Below are positions 6,767 through 7,274 of a stretch of 7,274 nucleotides of DNA, one piece after another. Each line of letters starts with the position of its first letter. Positions within the stretch are counted from its first letter, which is position 1. The notes under the pieces are model-generated. The model was given only the letters and a program-made list of their open reading frames with translations. It had not been told where the DNA came from and did no database searches. Position numbers and translations under genes: made by a program. The DNA comes from Clostridiales bacterium UBA4959 (lineage in GTDB: Bacteria > Bacillota > Clostridia > Oscillospirales > CAG-272), in NCBI GenBank assembly GCA_002397345.1, contig DHAH01000022.1, positions 1 through 7,274 of the forward strand. The letters are read 5' to 3'.

Positions 6767-6967
6767 GTTATACGCACAGGTAAATCAATCCATTAAAAAC
6801 AAGCGCATAATGGACGGAAGCCCGCGATGATCGCCGACCGGGTTTAATATGTTTTCACGCCAAGATAAACTGCAGCACTTGCTGCTACTGTGGCCGCTGG
6901 TCATACTTCGGTGTTCACCGTCCATAAACCCACTTCCTTTTTTGAAAAAACGATATTTATTGCCTAC
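6767..6967 (-). promoter_or_regulatory. Candidate structured cis-regulatory leader RNA of mgtA
   Basis: Between the proximal promoter and the attenuator the minus-strand RNA can form several helices. ATGGACGG (6925-6918) pairs perfectly with CCGTCCAT (6817-6810). GGGTTTA (6931-6925) pairs with TAAACCC (6846-6840), crossing the first helix as a pseudoknot. Local hairpins are GCAGC-AAGT-GCTGC (6885-6872), GCGA-TCA-TCGC (6834-6824) and CGGT-GAAC-ACCG (6920-6909), and TTATGCGC (6810-6803) can pair with GCGTATAA (6775-6768) with one G-U. The first helix and the pseudoknot partner both involve the start codon of the possible leader peptide. I do not recognise M-box, T-box, cobalamin, SAM, TPP, glycine, lysine or FMN riboswitch core motifs. 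It may sense Mg2+ or another ligand, or work through leader translation. Pairings were made by hand, without energies or covariation. Confidence 0.5.
6785..6925 (-). CDS. Possible 46-aa leader peptide upstream of mgtA
   Basis: On the minus strand an ATG at 6925 is preceded, 7 nt away, by AAGGAAG (6939-6933), and opens a 46-codon frame ending in TGA 18 nt before the attenuator stem. The predicted peptide begins MDGEHRSMTSGHSSSKCC, is rich in serine (8 of 46), has two adjacent cysteines at 17-18, and ends in a hydrophobic RLFLMD. No signal peptide, transmembrane helix or known family is apparent to me. Position and ribosome binding site fit a regulatory leader peptide, analogous in principle to the short MgtL ORF ahead of mgtA in enterobacteria, though the sequences do not match. 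Against it, the same bases form long-range RNA helices, so the frame could be a by-product of a structured RNA. I recognise no homologue. Confidence 0.4.
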   Translation of the reverse strand: MDGEHRSMTSGHSSSKCCSLSWRENILNPVGDHRGLPSIMRLFLMD

Positions 6968-6973
6968 TTTATT

Positions 6974-7001
6974 ATTATACTGCTAAAATTACAAAAATCA
7001 A
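6974..7001 (-). promoter_or_regulatory. Proximal promoter of the mgtA leader
   Basis: On the minus strand TTGATT (7001-6996) and a perfect TATAAT (6979-6974) are separated by 16 bp. The predicted start point is near 6967, which would give a roughly 230-nt attenuated RNA ending in the U-run at 6737. The -35 box overlaps one arm of the dyad at 7000-7014. Confidence 0.7.
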
Positions 7002-7014
7002 CAGGGTAACTGTT
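7000..7014. promoter_or_regulatory. Dyad overlapping the proximal -35 box (possible operator)
   Basis: AACAG-GGTAA-CTGTT is a perfect 5-5-5 inverted repeat touching the -35 hexamer of the proximal promoter. The position would suit a repressor, but the motif is short and I cannot name a regulator. Confidence 0.35.
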
Positions 7015-7079
7015 AATTTTTTGTTTTCGTATGAGCAATAAATTTTCTATAGATTATCCCCTTTCTGTAATATAACCCC

Positions 7080-7088
7080 ATTATAACA
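7080..7088 (-). promoter_or_regulatory. Distal extended -10 promoter
   Basis: TGTTATAAT on the minus strand contains a perfect TATAAT preceded by the TGn extension. No good -35 sits 16-18 bp upstream; a TGACA-like stretch lies too far away, at about 22 bp. Extended -10 promoters can work without a -35. The predicted start near 7073 would give a longer leader passing through the proximal promoter. The -10 lies inside an imperfect dyad (TCTGT ... ACAGA, 7063-7089), which may bind a regulator. Confidence 0.5.
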
Positions 7089-7105
7089 GAAAACGGGAGC
7101 ATCGT

Positions 7106-7137
7106 CCTGTCAGGTATTATTTATTTGTTTTAAACAA
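7106..7137. promoter_or_regulatory. Two small dyads upstream of the distal promoter
   Basis: CCTG-T-CAGG (7106-7114) lies near where a -35 box would fall, and TTGTTT-T-AAACAA (7125-7137) lies about 40 bp upstream of the -10. Both are perfect but short inverted repeats in AT-rich sequence. They are possible regulator sites; chance occurrence is quite possible. Otherwise I see nothing in 7089-7190. Confidence 0.2.
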
Positions 7138-7190
7138 GGTAAGCGAGAGATATCTGATTGAAGAAAAACCATTTATTAATAATAGATCGT

Positions 7191-7236
7191 TATAAAAAGC
7201 AGCCGCCCTTATGGGTGAGGGACCCATAAGGGCGGC
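7191..7236 (-). terminator. Strong intrinsic terminator of an upstream gene
   Basis: A perfect 15-bp stem (arms 7236-7222 and 7216-7202, starting GCCGCCCTTATGGGT) closes a 5-nt loop and is followed on the minus strand by TGC and five T. It should end transcription of a minus-strand gene lying beyond the right edge. The 38 bases to its right contain stops in all three minus frames, so at most a few C-terminal codons of that gene are in view. None can be assigned. Confidence 0.88.
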
Positions 7237-7274
7237 GCAAATGCGCACAATTAACAAGTATCAGAACGAATTAC

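Noticed and set aside
6767..6967. M-box, T-box or another known riboswitch upstream of mgtA
   Set aside because: No GUUAGGUGAGGCUCCU-like M-box core, no T-box GGUGG-type motif, and no cobalamin, SAM, TPP or FMN core could be found by eye. A covariance search was not possible.
6984..7055. Short TTG-initiated frame after AAAGGGG in the distal leader
   Set aside because: The possible start is poorly spaced from the AAAGGGG, there is no ATG, and the roughly 24-codon peptide overlaps the proximal promoter.
7237..7274. C-terminal codons of an upstream gene at the right edge
   Set aside because: All minus frames stop within a few codons, so there is not enough sequence to tell which frame, if any, is coding.
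1..7274. tRNA or rRNA genes, CRISPR repeats, insertion sequences
   Set aside because: No cloverleaf, rRNA-like stretch, regularly spaced repeat, transposase motif or terminal inverted repeats were seen on either strand.

Overview
The window looks like a piece of a Clostridia-type Firmicute chromosome, perhaps from the Oscillospiraceae or a relative. This rests on GC-balanced genes separated by AT-rich gaps, consensus sigma-A-type promoters, GGAGG-type ribosome binding sites, and the trmK-nif3 gene pair known from Firmicutes. Every gene I can support lies on the minus strand, so the biological reading direction is from high to low coordinates. The long plus-strand frames are shadows of these genes.

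In reading order, 7274-7191 holds a strong intrinsic terminator that closes an unseen upstream gene. From about 7190 to 6627 there is no ordinary gene but a dense regulatory region: an extended -10 promoter, a second promoter whose -35 overlaps a dyad, a roughly 200-nt potentially structured leader containing a possible 46-codon leader ORF, and an intrinsic terminator. After a further 110 nt comes mgtA (6626-3981), a P-type magnesium-translocating ATPase. I see no match to the M-box magnesium riboswitch, so the leader is a candidate for an undescribed attenuation system and is the most interesting part of the window.

Downstream of mgtA, a 14-bp inverted repeat is followed by a perfect consensus promoter (TTGACA, 17-bp spacer, TATAAT). 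This promoter starts a five-gene run: a small DUF1858 CxxC redox-disulfide protein, trmK (tRNA m1A22 methyltransferase), nif3 (dinuclear-metal Nif3/YqfO family), pyk (pyruvate kinase with a C-terminal PEP-utiliser mobile domain), and the first 48 codons of prfB (release factor 2), which runs off the left edge. nif3 and pyk overlap by four bases (ATGA) and are probably translationally coupled. The gaps on either side of trmK and before prfB are short. One holds two tandem GC-rich hairpins without U-tracts, and the pyk-prfB gap holds another GC-rich hairpin region.

The genes do not form one pathway. The run combines translation-related genes (trmK, prfB), glycolysis (pyk), a metal-binding protein (Nif3) and a small thiol protein, with a separately controlled magnesium transporter upstream. 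All assignments were made by eye from protein motifs, and the RNA pairings were worked out by hand without energy calculations.
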